Below, piece after piece: positions 54,501-61,664 of a stretch of DNA of 64,000 nt. A program made the translations under genes and the position numbers. This DNA comes from JAHTBL01 sp038532735 (lineage in GTDB: Bacteria > Pseudomonadota > Alphaproteobacteria > Rhodobacterales > Rhodobacteraceae): the NCBI GenBank assembly GCA_038532735.1, contig JBCBAC010000001.1:124001-188000 (forward strand), in the 5' to 3' direction. The notes beneath the pieces were generated by a model that was given only the letters and a program-made list of their open reading frames with translations, made no database searches and was not told where the DNA came from. Each line of letters begins with the position of its first letter. Position 1 is the stretch's first letter.

Positions 54501-55299
54501 TATCCGGGGGCATCTGCTCAACGCGGATTTGGGAGGAACGGGGGCGGACAAAAACATCTTCCCGATCACTTCAACAGCGAACACGCGACACAAGAGTTCA
54601 ATTGAAACCGATGTCAAGGATTGGGTGAATACCCGCAGACTTTGGGTGAACTATACAGTCGAGGTTAAATCCTTCGATTCGAACATAAAACCTGATGGCT
54701 CGATAGATCCTCAGTCAACACATACCCAAGCATACATCAACGCTGATTTTGACGCGCGAGCTTCAATTTTAGATACCGACGGCAACGAAAGAAATGATCT
54801 GACGCTACATAAGATCATCCATTCCAAATTCAGATTTGGTGCAACCGTTGCCGATGAAACAGGTAATGGAGGTGATAACAAAATCATTCCGAGGCAAGCA
54901 CTAGACGACGCTACTCAAGAGCGCCGGCAGTTAATCGAAAGCGGAGATCTAAAAGATCATAATTATCAGGACTTTGAGATCGATCCGCTTGTGGTCACCC
55001 GTACTGACGATGAGTACGCTTTTTCAACCAACATGATTTCAAACATTCAAGACTTCCGCTTCCGGAGAAGAGACGGGAAGGCCGGTCGCCTTGCTTCGGG
55101 CCGTGCCTATCAAGACGTCTTCGACGAAGTTGCAAAGATAGACGGGATTGGAGAGACACGACTTGGCTATTTCAAGACTGCGCTCAGGTCAGTACTCAAC
55201 AAATCCAATAATACCGTTACCGTTTTCGATGGTACCACCGATCGAAAGGCCGCTTTGGCTGCGCTTAGACATATCGAAACGGTTTGGACGAATATCTAG
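51514..55299 (+). CDS. large modular protein with nuclease-like C-terminus, candidate eCIS effector
   Basis: The 1261-residue protein begins with a Pro/Thr-rich leader (about 1-30). Residues about 35-520 are beta repeats with PGL and G-x-I/V patterns, then a hydrophobic patch near 532 (IPLWAMLVAVI) and a glycine-rich section to about 740. A proline/lysine-rich linker follows at about 750-870. The C-terminal module (about 870-1261) has R-G-H-L-L-N at 998-1003, N-I-F-P-I-T at 1014-1019 and A-N-x-x-H at 1022-1026. That set resembles DNA/RNA non-specific endonucleases (GHL/N/H). GC is lower from about 54,040. Last gene of the operon, TAATG-coupled to the ATPase; no immunity gene follows. Confidence 0.7.
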   Translation: MPSPADPQQVPTRTEPTQAPEPTPNQEVAAAVPAAAWGLLEDGSFKVRLGTGLTIAAEMLEGREIDLSTVPNPVPGLALKTATFRRDRLDIKADVAVPGLDEAELTVRVNSDGNATIRGRASRQLDIAALGNPNITLSLTEEGAVAGTVTVEAVNMAPSIAGLEAEGGGTLSINTGKISGDGNATLRYRDLGHGTVNFNFGEDGAFAASGTLTITPPFADEIRADISGDSAGNLSAEVVIAAGELSTPIPGLQMNGGTITVGYDNGDPSLSVTDFSATYRNLGTVTIASAALGRDRRIAGTGGFEVNLPAMDPVTGTLRLANGTVSGRVTLSASDFPDGLPITSGSITGILSENGALSFSGTVGVDLGPGGTGALSASYSDTGDLAIGAEVDLTVPGLQGARISLAYVNGDIEGEAQVPIDTAALPGLGGDITVRFADGRWSGETEMSYSADNGKLSGTIRVTVAQTEEGDLQVGGGGSVTAQLMPRLEGTLEATILPEGGIDISGAIEVTEPLELFPEKRLDKELFKYSQNIPLWAMLVAVIRVRAGIRAGIGPGVFRNIRVEGSYTIGADEADPTFSISGEMYIPAFAEAYVAFGAGLGLDVVLGSLTGGIEGVATAGVYGAISVVPELNYADGDWSIEGVATMAAGARLTLGLNAWAEIEALFVTVWEREWKLAEHVMSVGPDLALQAKMNYVFGSGEAPELEMTTSDIDTDKLIQDAMPKDGPGPSGAREALKNKAEWKGALKEKREAEMPPEAENAGRPGKPPEPAGRPPKRSNVPDPNADPKDKPVPKTPSADAQNDASSPDSSVKPALPDDKVPDSKSPRHPRPITLKTLEEPPVPAERTKAQEKEDVEAAGRAVKAVSKAVEGTDALDDYFPAIKRRFRLASIGYKGTLTSGIYVECAINPLDKTPVAEKIDGSSLSAVTSLKTQVEWFTDSAALPITVGTKMVASPVGPDHPKGSGTDSEKQTDVMDLLPAATGARATTRTTGDKLYIRGHLLNADLGGTGADKNIFPITSTANTRHKSSIETDVKDWVNTRRLWVNYTVEVKSFDSNIKPDGSIDPQSTHTQAYINADFDARASILDTDGNERNDLTLHKIIHSKFRFGATVADETGNGGDNKIIPRQALDDATQERRQLIESGDLKDHNYQDFEIDPLVVTRTDDEYAFSTNMISNIQDFRFRRRDGKAGRLASGRAYQDVFDEVAKIDGIGETRLGYFKTALRSVLNKSNNTVTVFDGTTDRKAALAALRHIETVWTNI

Positions 55300-55355
55300 C
55301 GTTCATTGGCATGATCGAATAAGGCAAAAGAACCCAACTCGAAGATGCTTACAAA

Positions 55356-55967
55356 ATGACCAACCACCTCTACCAAAACGACCTCCCCGATGGCCTCGAC
55401 CTCGGCCCGATCGTCGCAATCGACTGCGAGACGATGGGGCTGAACCCGCATCGTGACAGGCTCTGTGTCATCCAGATGTCGGGCGGGGACGGGAATGCGC
55501 ATTTGGTGCAGGTCGCCAAAGGGCAGACGGAGGCGCCGAACCTTTGCCGGATGCTTGCTGACCCAAATGTGCTCAAGCTCTTTCACTTCGGGCGGTTCGA
55601 TATTGCGGCGATGTTGAACGCGTTTGGGACGGTGACGTCTCCCGTCTATTGCACCAAGATCGCTTCGAAGCTGGTGCGGACTTATACGGATCGGCACGGG
55701 CTCAAGAACCTCCTGCAGGAGTTGCTGGAGGTCGATATCTCCAAACAGCAGCAATCCAGCGATTGGGGTGCGGATACGCTGAGCGATGCACAGATCGCAT
55801 ATGCGGCGTCCGATGTTCTTTATCTGCACAAACTGCGCGAAAAGCTGGACGAGATGCTGGCCCGCGAAGGACGCACCGAGATGGCGCAGGCCTGTTTCGA
55901 CTTCCTACCAATGCGCGCGCAGCTTGATCTTCAGGGATGGCCTGAGGTCGACATTTTCTCGCATTAA
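55356..55967 (+). CDS. ribonuclease D-like 3'-5' exonuclease
   Basis: This 203-residue DEDDy exonuclease has Asp23/Glu25 in VAIDCETMGL, FHFGRFDIAAML as second motif, and the Y-x-x-x-D block QIAYAASDVLYLHKLREKL. RNase D proteins usually have HRDC domains after the nuclease; here none, so this is a short form common in alphaproteobacteria. It probably trims structured RNA 3' ends. It lies 56 bp after the injection operon and before kdsD in a core gene region. Confidence 0.88.
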   Translation: MTNHLYQNDLPDGLDLGPIVAIDCETMGLNPHRDRLCVIQMSGGDGNAHLVQVAKGQTEAPNLCRMLADPNVLKLFHFGRFDIAAMLNAFGTVTSPVYCTKIASKLVRTYTDRHGLKNLLQELLEVDISKQQQSSDWGADTLSDAQIAYAASDVLYLHKLREKLDEMLAREGRTEMAQACFDFLPMRAQLDLQGWPEVDIFSH

Positions 55968-55979
55968 GTGGCCCGGATT

Positions 55980-56948
55980 ATGACTGATACGGAGAACCTC
56001 CTCAGCACCGCCCGCCGCGTCATCAAGACCGAGGCGGAGGCGCTATCCCTACTGGAACAGAGCCTGAATGGCGGGTTTGCCGAAGCGGTTGAGCTGATCC
56101 TGAATGCACCCGGTCGCATCATCGTGTCGGGTATGGGTAAATCGGGCCATATCGCGCGCAAGATCGCGGCGACTTTTGCTTCTACTGGGACGCCTGCGCA
56201 TTTCGTGCATCCGGCTGAGGCGAGCCATGGCGATCTGGGGATGATGGCGCAAGGGGACGTCGTGCTCTTGCTGTCGAACTCCGGCGAAACGCCAGAGCTG
56301 GCCGATGTGATCGCCTACACCCGGCGCTTTTCGATCCCGATGATCGGGGTTGCAAGCCGCGCGGACAGCACGCTGCTCAAACAATGCGATGTGGCAATCG
56401 TCTTGCCGAAGGCGGAGGAGGCGTGCGGCACCGGCGTTGTGCCGACTTCTTCCACCACAATGACGCTGGCCTTGGGCGATGCGCTGGCCGTGGCCCTGAT
56501 GGAGCATCGCCAATTCACGCCTGCCAATTTCCGCGACTTCCATCCGGGCGGCAAGCTGGGCGCGCAACTCGCCAAAGTGCGCGATCTGATGCATAGCGGC
56601 GATGCGATCCCGACGATCCATGAGACCGCCCCGATGAGCGATACGCTCCTCACAATCTCGCAAAAAGGCTTCGGCGTGGTTGGTGTGACCGACCAGAATA
56701 ACTATCTTGTGGGCATAGTAACCGACGGCGACTTACGTCGTCACATGGAGGGGCTGCTCGATCTGACGGCAGCCGAGGTGATGACGAAGTCACCGCGCAC
56801 CGTCAGCCCCGATGCGCTTGCCCAGGAAGCCGTTGCACTTATGAATGACCGCAAGATCACCTGTTTGTTCGTCGTTGATCCCGACGGGACAGACGCGCCT
56901 TTGGGGATCCTGCACATCCATGATTGCCTACGCGCTGGCGTAGCGTGA
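55980..56948 (+). CDS. kdsD: D-arabinose-5-phosphate isomerase (KpsF/GutQ family)
   Basis: This enzyme of about 322 residues interconverts ribulose-5-phosphate and arabinose-5-phosphate for KDO in lipopolysaccharide. It has an N-terminal SIS domain (RIIVSGMGKSGHIARKIA, STGTPAHFVHPAEASHGDLG, LLLSNSGETPELADVI, VVPTSSTTMTLALGDALAVA) and two CBS domains (MHSGDAIPTI... and VMTKSPRTVSPDALAQEA). Start at ATG 55980 chosen; a GTG at 55968 is also open. It leads the lptCAB set, joining LPS core supply to LPS transport. Confidence 0.93.
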   Translation: MTDTENLLSTARRVIKTEAEALSLLEQSLNGGFAEAVELILNAPGRIIVSGMGKSGHIARKIAATFASTGTPAHFVHPAEASHGDLGMMAQGDVVLLLSNSGETPELADVIAYTRRFSIPMIGVASRADSTLLKQCDVAIVLPKAEEACGTGVVPTSSTTMTLALGDALAVALMEHRQFTPANFRDFHPGGKLGAQLAKVRDLMHSGDAIPTIHETAPMSDTLLTISQKGFGVVGVTDQNNYLVGIVTDGDLRRHMEGLLDLTAAEVMTKSPRTVSPDALAQEAVALMNDRKITCLFVVDPDGTDAPLGILHIHDCLRAGVA

Positions 56949-57547
56949 TGACGGCTCATGGCCAGGGATATTCCCGCGCCGTCGCAGGGCTGAAGATTGT
57001 CTTGCCGCTTTTCGCGCTTGGTCTTTTGTCGACCCTGTTCCTGCTCTCGCGCCCCGTCGATCCCGAAGCGAACCTGCCCTTTTCCGAGGCAGAAGTTGAG
57101 GAGCTGAAGCGCGAGCAACGCGTGGGCCGCCCCACTTACACCGGTATGACTGGCGATGGCTCTGCCATTACCGTCGTAGCCGACACCGCACGCCCTGACA
57201 TCACAAACCCCGCGCGGTTCGATGCTGACAACCTGAGCGCTCAGATCGAGACAGAGCGCGGCGTACTGATCGACATTAATGCGCCCACCGGTGTGATCGA
57301 CAATGACACAGAGCTTTTGACGCTATCCGGTGGGGTGGAGGTGCAAACCTCTGACGGCTACACCGTGCTGACAGATGAGGTGGAAACCACCCTCGACAGC
57401 ACGCGCCTTGAGACGACAAGCCGCGTTCAGGGCCGCGGCCCGGCTGGTGATCTTTCCGCTGATCGAATGGAGATGACACAGCAGGAAAACGGCACGACGC
57501 TGATGGTTTTCAAAGGCGACGTTAAAGTGATATACAAAGGCGACTAA
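56948..57547 (+). CDS. lptC: LPS export protein LptC
   Basis: This 199-residue bitopic protein has a helix near residues 15-34 (LKIVLPLFALGLLSTLFLL) and a periplasmic beta-jellyroll (GLLIDINAPTGVIDN-like: VLIDINAPTGVIDNDTELLT, LSGGVEVQTSDGYTVLTDEV, MVFKGDVKVIY). LptC joins LptBFG to LptA. ATG overlaps kdsD's stop (TGATG). LptC is short and diverse, so the call is supported by synteny with lptA and lptB. Confidence 0.9.
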   Translation: MTAHGQGYSRAVAGLKIVLPLFALGLLSTLFLLSRPVDPEANLPFSEAEVEELKREQRVGRPTYTGMTGDGSAITVVADTARPDITNPARFDADNLSAQIETERGVLIDINAPTGVIDNDTELLTLSGGVEVQTSDGYTVLTDEVETTLDSTRLETTSRVQGRGPAGDLSADRMEMTQQENGTTLMVFKGDVKVIYKGD

Positions 57548-57565
57548 ATCGGGGTTTTGACAGAC

Positions 57566-58066
57566 ATGCGTTTGAGCCATCTTGCATTTGTGCTCGCCTT
57601 TGCGGCGACAGGGGCTTTGGCGCAAGGCGCTCAGGTCAATTTCGGCGGTCTGGAAAACGACCCGGATGCGCCGATTGAGGTCACATCGAACCAGCTTGAA
57701 GTGAACCAGGACGAAGGCTGGGCGATCTTCACCGGAGAGGTGATTGTCGGCCAGGGCGCGATGCGGCTCTATGCGCCTTGGGTGAAAGTTTTCTATACCG
57801 AAGGCGGCGGCGATATTGAGCGGGTGGAGGCCAAGGATGGCGTCACGCTGATTAATGGGCCAGAAGCTGCCGAGGGCGAAACGGCTGTTTATACACTCTC
57901 AGACAGTATGGTTGTGATGGTCGGCAATGTGCTGGTGACCCAAGGCGGCAGTGCCGTGTCGGGCGACCGCTTACGTGCGAATATGGACACCGGCGAGGCC
58001 CGCGTTGAAGGGCGCGTGAAATCGCTGCTCACCGGCAACGACGATGAAGAGCCCTCTGATGGCTGA
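57566..58066 (+). CDS. lptA: LPS transport periplasmic protein LptA
   Basis: This 166-residue OstA-like protein has a signal peptide (MRLSHLAFVLAFAATGALA). The body is a jellyroll (PIEVTSNQLEVNQDEGWAIF, TGEVIVGQGAMRLYAPWVKV, SDSMVVMVGNVLVTQGGSAV, SGDRLRANMDTGEARVEG). It bridges inner and outer membranes. ATG at 57566 follows GGGG; the frame is open 3 codons further up at a TTG. It overlaps lptB by 8 nt. Confidence 0.93.
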   Translation: MRLSHLAFVLAFAATGALAQGAQVNFGGLENDPDAPIEVTSNQLEVNQDEGWAIFTGEVIVGQGAMRLYAPWVKVFYTEGGGDIERVEAKDGVTLINGPEAAEGETAVYTLSDSMVVMVGNVLVTQGGSAVSGDRLRANMDTGEARVEGRVKSLLTGNDDEEPSDG

Positions 58067-58823
58067 GACCCCGACGCTGAGCGTCGCCAGCGAGCAGCCG
58101 CGGGGTCTTGTGATCGAGAACTTGCAAAAGAGCTACCGCAAGCGCCCCGTGATCCGCGATGTCAGCATGACGCTGGGCCGGGGTGAGGTTGTTGCCTTGC
58201 TGGGGCCAAATGGGTCCGGCAAAACCACCTGCTTTTATGCGATTGCAGGCCTGATTACCCCTGAAGGCGGATCGGTCGCGATTGACGGGCGCGATGTGAC
58301 GACCTTGCCGATGTATCGCCGTGCGCAGCTTGGCATCGGCTATCTGCCACAGGAAATGTCGATTTTCCGCGGCATGACCGTCGAAGACAACATCATGTCG
58401 ATCCTTGAGATCACCGAGAAAAGCCGCTCTGCCCGACAGACGCGACTTGAAGACTTGTTATCAGAGTTTGGCATTGAACATTTGCGCCGCGCACCTGCGC
58501 TGGTTCTGTCGGGCGGTCAGCGTCGCCGGGTGGAGATCGCACGCTGTCTGGCTGCGCGCCCGAATTACCTTCTGCTGGACGAGCCCTTTGCAGGCGTGGA
58601 CCCGATCGCCGTAGGCGATATCCGCGCGCTTGTGGCCGATCTGACCAAGCGTGGCATCGGTGTGCTGATCACCGACCACAACGTACGCGAGACGCTCGAA
58701 ATTGTGGACCGGGCTTATATTCTGCATGACGGCAAAGTGCTGATGAGCGGGAGCGCGAAAGAGGTGGTCGAGGACGCGAATGTTCGCCGAGTCTATCTGG
58801 GCGAAAGCTTCCGCATTTCTTGA
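58059..58823 (+). CDS. lptB: LPS export ABC transporter ATP-binding protein LptB
   Basis: The ABC ATPase of about 254 residues has Walker A GPNGSGKT at 49-56, LPQEMSIFRGMTVEDNIMSI, signature LSGGQRRRVEIAR, Walker B LLLDEPFAGVDPIAV and switch histidine in ITDHNVRET. The family marker HDGKVLMSGSAKEVVEDANV ends it. It powers LPS extraction from the inner membrane with LptFG. Start at 58059 or 58044 (five codons more) are both possible. Confidence 0.95.
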   Translation: MAETPTLSVASEQPRGLVIENLQKSYRKRPVIRDVSMTLGRGEVVALLGPNGSGKTTCFYAIAGLITPEGGSVAIDGRDVTTLPMYRRAQLGIGYLPQEMSIFRGMTVEDNIMSILEITEKSRSARQTRLEDLLSEFGIEHLRRAPALVLSGGQRRRVEIARCLAARPNYLLLDEPFAGVDPIAVGDIRALVADLTKRGIGVLITDHNVRETLEIVDRAYILHDGKVLMSGSAKEVVEDANVRRVYLGESFRIS

Positions 58824-59157
58824 TCCGATCTGTCGCAGGCGCTGGCGGGATTTCGCTTTGGCGACAGAAAAGCGTTTTGAAACAATGAACTCTTTATGTT
58901 TCGCGGCTGCGACCTCTGACCAGTAAGTACTCGTTTTCAAATTACAATGATTGACAGAAGGGCCTGCAATAGCGCCAACTGAGCATGATGAGAGTCGTTG
59001 CACGCCAGACGCTGCCCTCATGGCAAACAGGACGCAGATGCGCCCTATTAAGCCTACGCACACGACAGTTTCATCGCCTCCATTAACGACGCTGTAACTC
59101 TTTTAAGGCCTCAATCGGGACCAGAGGAAAGCTGTCTCAAACGACTACGGAGCTTGT
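58824..59157 (+). other. intergenic region between lptB and hpf
   Basis: This 334-bp stretch holds no convincing gene. It is AT-richer than its neighbours. A lone TTGACA stands at 58951-58956 without a fitting -10 box. I see no clear terminator for lptB. Confidence 0.6.
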
Positions 59158-59736
59158 ATGCAATACCAGATCAGCGGCAAACAAATTGATATCGGATCAG
59201 CCCTTCAGACACATGTGAAAGAGGAAATGGACGACGTCGTCGCGAAGTATGCAGAGCGACCAACAGACGCAAATGTCATTTTTTCGAAAAGCGCGCATGA
59301 GTTTGTCTGCGAAGCCACCGTGCATTTGTCGACCGGTCTGACAGCGCAAGCCAAGGCACATGCCACTGAAATCTATGCCGCTTTTGACAGCTGCAATGCA
59401 AAGATGGAAAAGCAGCTGCGCCGCTACAAGCGCCGGTTGAAAGACCATCACCGGGAACGTGCGCAGCCGGTTGAACTTATGGAAGCATCCTCGTATATCC
59501 TCGCCTCTCAAGAGGACACAGACGGGTCCGAGCCAGAATCGCTCCAGCCGATGATCATTGCCGAGATGGAAACGAAGATCCCTTCGATTTCTGTTGGTGA
59601 AGCCGTGATGCAGATGGAGCTTCAGGAAGCGCCCGTCCTTGTGTTTCGAAACGAGGGAAATAATGCGGTGAACGTGGTTTACCGGCGCGATGATGGAAAT
59701 ATCGGCTGGATTGACCCGAGCAGTCTGAAGACGTAA
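59158..59736 (+). CDS. hpf: ribosome hibernation promoting factor, long form
   Basis: This 192-residue protein has the HPF/RaiA N-terminal domain (MQYQISGKQIDIGSALQTHV, RYKRRLKDHHRERA) and the extra C-terminal dimerisation domain of long HPF (KIPSISVGEAVMQMELQEAP, VLVFRNEGNNAVNVVYRRDDG). Long HPF joins 70S ribosomes into inactive 100S pairs in stationary phase. It precedes ptsN by 33 bp, a common neighbour. Confidence 0.95.
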   Translation: MQYQISGKQIDIGSALQTHVKEEMDDVVAKYAERPTDANVIFSKSAHEFVCEATVHLSTGLTAQAKAHATEIYAAFDSCNAKMEKQLRRYKRRLKDHHRERAQPVELMEASSYILASQEDTDGSEPESLQPMIIAEMETKIPSISVGEAVMQMELQEAPVLVFRNEGNNAVNVVYRRDDGNIGWIDPSSLKT

Positions 59737-59746
59737 AGCCGCCGAA

Positions 59747-59765
59747 CCCAGCAAAGGGGGCTGGG
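59747..59765 (+). promoter_or_regulatory. hairpin with ptsN ribosome site in the loop
   Basis: CCCAGC (59747-59752) pairs with GCTGGG (59760-59765), and the loop carries AAAGGGG, 10-14 nt before the ptsN ATG. It could be a weak regulator of ptsN translation or a partial attenuator after hpf. Confidence 0.4.
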
Positions 59766-59769
59766 CTAA

Positions 59770-60237
59770 ATGGAACTAGATACGATTCTCAAAGCTGAGG
59801 CTGTCAAGGTCGTCAGCAGTGCGACCAGTAAGAAACGCCTGTTTCGCGACCTGAGCGAAACCGCTGCGGCCGCTTACGGGTTGGACTGTGGTGTTGTACT
59901 GGACCGTTTGCTTGAGCGTGAAAGCCTTGGCCCCACTGGTGTGGGCCATGGCGTTGCGCTGCCCCATGCCCGGCTAGCCGGTCTGGAGTCGGTTCTGGGC
60001 CTATTTATCCTTCTGGAAAAGCCGCTCGATTATGAATCCGTTGATCGTCAGCCGGTCGATCTGGTGTTTACCCTTTTCGCACCCGAGGATTCAGGTGTTG
60101 AGCATCTCAAAGCGCTGGCATTGGTCTCCCGCACACTGCGCGATACGGAGTTTTGTGCCAAGCTACGGGCCAATCCCAGCGCTGACACGCTCTACACCAT
60201 CCTCACGGAAACACAGGCCGCCATCCGCGCGGCTTAA
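59770..60237 (+). CDS. ptsN: PTS IIA-like nitrogen regulatory protein
   Basis: This 155-residue EIIA-Ntr protein has the phosphorylated histidine at H66 in GVGHGVALPHARL, with VLDRLLERESLGPTG before it and the C-terminal LVFTLFAPEDSGVEHLKALA. It receives phosphate from EI-Ntr/HPr and regulates potassium and nitrogen-linked systems, not sugar import. Its stop overlaps the stop of the convergent sulfotransferase (TTAA). Confidence 0.95.
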   Translation: MELDTILKAEAVKVVSSATSKKRLFRDLSETAAAAYGLDCGVVLDRLLERESLGPTGVGHGVALPHARLAGLESVLGLFILLEKPLDYESVDRQPVDLVFTLFAPEDSGVEHLKALALVSRTLRDTEFCAKLRANPSADTLYTILTETQAAIRAA

Positions 60238-61658
60238 GCCCAGCTTCCAAATCCAAACGTCATGTAGTCGCGCTGATAGACATCGCGGACTGCCGCCTCG
60301 ATCTCGTCGTCGTAGATGTCGACGAGTTGCACAGGGTAGTCATTGTCAAACTCGACCAATGCGGGCGGTGTATACCCGATTTCACTGGCAAGATAGGCCA
60401 TCCCAGTATCCATCCTATCTGCGTGGATCGTGACATCTGGCAGAGCAAACTGCGCAAACCCCTGCAGACATTGTGCCTGACTGGCCCAAAAGCCATCGAC
60501 ACGGATGCCTGTCTGATTGTTCAGATTGCCCTTTAAAAACGCGATGAAGGCCAGAAACGCCTCCCGATGCTGGCGGCGGTCCCAAGTGGCGTCGACATCG
60601 CCCACCGGGATCGGCAATTTGTAGACCCGGCGCAGGGTATTGCGGATCTCCCTGAAGGACCCTTTGCCCGCGTTCAGGATCTTTTCGCAAAAGGCGACAT
60701 GGGCCCGTTCTACCGGGTGCTGAACAACGGTAAAGCTGCGATGACCGGTATGCTGGCGCTTCCACTGGCGCAGGGCTTTCTGGTTAAAATTGCCCCGAAG
60801 CTCCCCGGGCTTCACCCCATCAAGCGCGGCCATCCAGGCCTTTACCTTACGATCCGGCCCACCACGGACAGGAAGATACATCAACGGCGCCTTTGCGGCG
60901 GTCAGAAAGCTGGGCACCTGCGGGCCCCGTCGCGTTTCAAAATTTGGCGTGCGTGACAGATCGAAGTGATCGGTTTTGCCCAGCGCGACCTGCATCTCGC
61001 CAAAGTTCTTCACCTTCGCAGAGAGCGGCGCTGGGTTCTGCTTCTTGAGCTTCTTGGACAGGCTATCAAGCTGTGTTGTCTCACCTAAAAAGCCTGCAAG
61101 CCCGTTCATGACATCGACGTCCTGCACATCCTCATAGGCCAAGTAGAAGGCCGTCTGCCCTGTGACCTGCAGCGTGTTCAGCAGCCGCACCTGAAACGCC
61201 TGTAAAGCGGTTAGATGCCGGTCAAACTCATCCGGATCAAAGGTGATCTGCGCGGATTTCTGGTGCTTCATGTCGGCCAGTTTCCACTGCCCGGTCTGCT
61301 GCGCGATCTTCCACGAGACGTAACTTTCCACCGGATTGCGCGTCAGGATGATCTTGGCACAACGCGGGTTCGGCAGAACGTGGTCCAGCACGCGCGCGTC
61401 ATGGTCGTGAAAGAAGCGAAAGCCGGGCAGACCGTCGGTATTCTGCCGCATCGCTTCGATTAGTGATGCCGGATCGCCCTCTCGCATGGCTTGGGTGATC
61501 CCGAATAAATCGGTCTTGTTCGGATAGCAGATGAAATGCGGATTGAACGCCTCCCCATAACAGGCGAGGCCGGGAAACTCGTTGATATTGGTTTCCAGAA
61601 AGTTTGATCCGGTCCGCATCTCGGCAAAAACGACAAATAAGTCAAAGTCTTGAGGCAT
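60234..61658 (-). CDS. sulfotransferase-like protein with two P-loop modules
   Basis: This 474-residue protein has a first Stf0/sulfotransferase-like module at about 1-240. FAEMRTGSNFLETNINEF is the 5'-phosphosulfate loop and KIILTRNPVESYVSWKIA the 3'-phosphate block. A second module at about 290-470 has HRSFTVVQHPVERAHVAFCE, which matches the R-x-P...R-x-x-S/A-x-x block of sulfotransferase family 2 and a YLASEIGYTPP block. PAPS-dependent sulfation of a carbohydrate or lipid is likely. It is 6 nt downstream of the GT14-like gene on the same strand, suggesting modification of that product. Confidence 0.75.
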   Translation of the reverse strand: MPQDFDLFVVFAEMRTGSNFLETNINEFPGLACYGEAFNPHFICYPNKTDLFGITQAMREGDPASLIEAMRQNTDGLPGFRFFHDHDARVLDHVLPNPRCAKIILTRNPVESYVSWKIAQQTGQWKLADMKHQKSAQITFDPDEFDRHLTALQAFQVRLLNTLQVTGQTAFYLAYEDVQDVDVMNGLAGFLGETTQLDSLSKKLKKQNPAPLSAKVKNFGEMQVALGKTDHFDLSRTPNFETRRGPQVPSFLTAAKAPLMYLPVRGGPDRKVKAWMAALDGVKPGELRGNFNQKALRQWKRQHTGHRSFTVVQHPVERAHVAFCEKILNAGKGSFREIRNTLRRVYKLPIPVGDVDATWDRRQHREAFLAFIAFLKGNLNNQTGIRVDGFWASQAQCLQGFAQFALPDVTIHADRMDTGMAYLASEIGYTPPALVEFDNDYPVQLVDIYDDEIEAAVRDVYQRDYMTFGFGSWA

Positions 61659-61664
61659 GCCGCT

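Noticed and set aside
28798..55299. Prophage or R-type tailocin interpretation
   Set aside because: No head, portal, terminase, holin or endolysin genes; AAA+ ATPase, DUF4255, DUF5908 and two sheaths fit an eCIS.
55296..55355. att-like copy of the tRNA-Leu 3' end after the injection operon
   Set aside because: I compared the segment by eye with the tRNA 3' end and saw no matching run.
55300..55967. Immunity gene for the candidate effector
   Set aside because: The next gene is an RNase D-like core gene and no small gene fits between; none was seen upstream either.
58951..58956. Promoter before hpf
   Set aside because: TTGACA is present but no acceptable -10 is at the right spacing.
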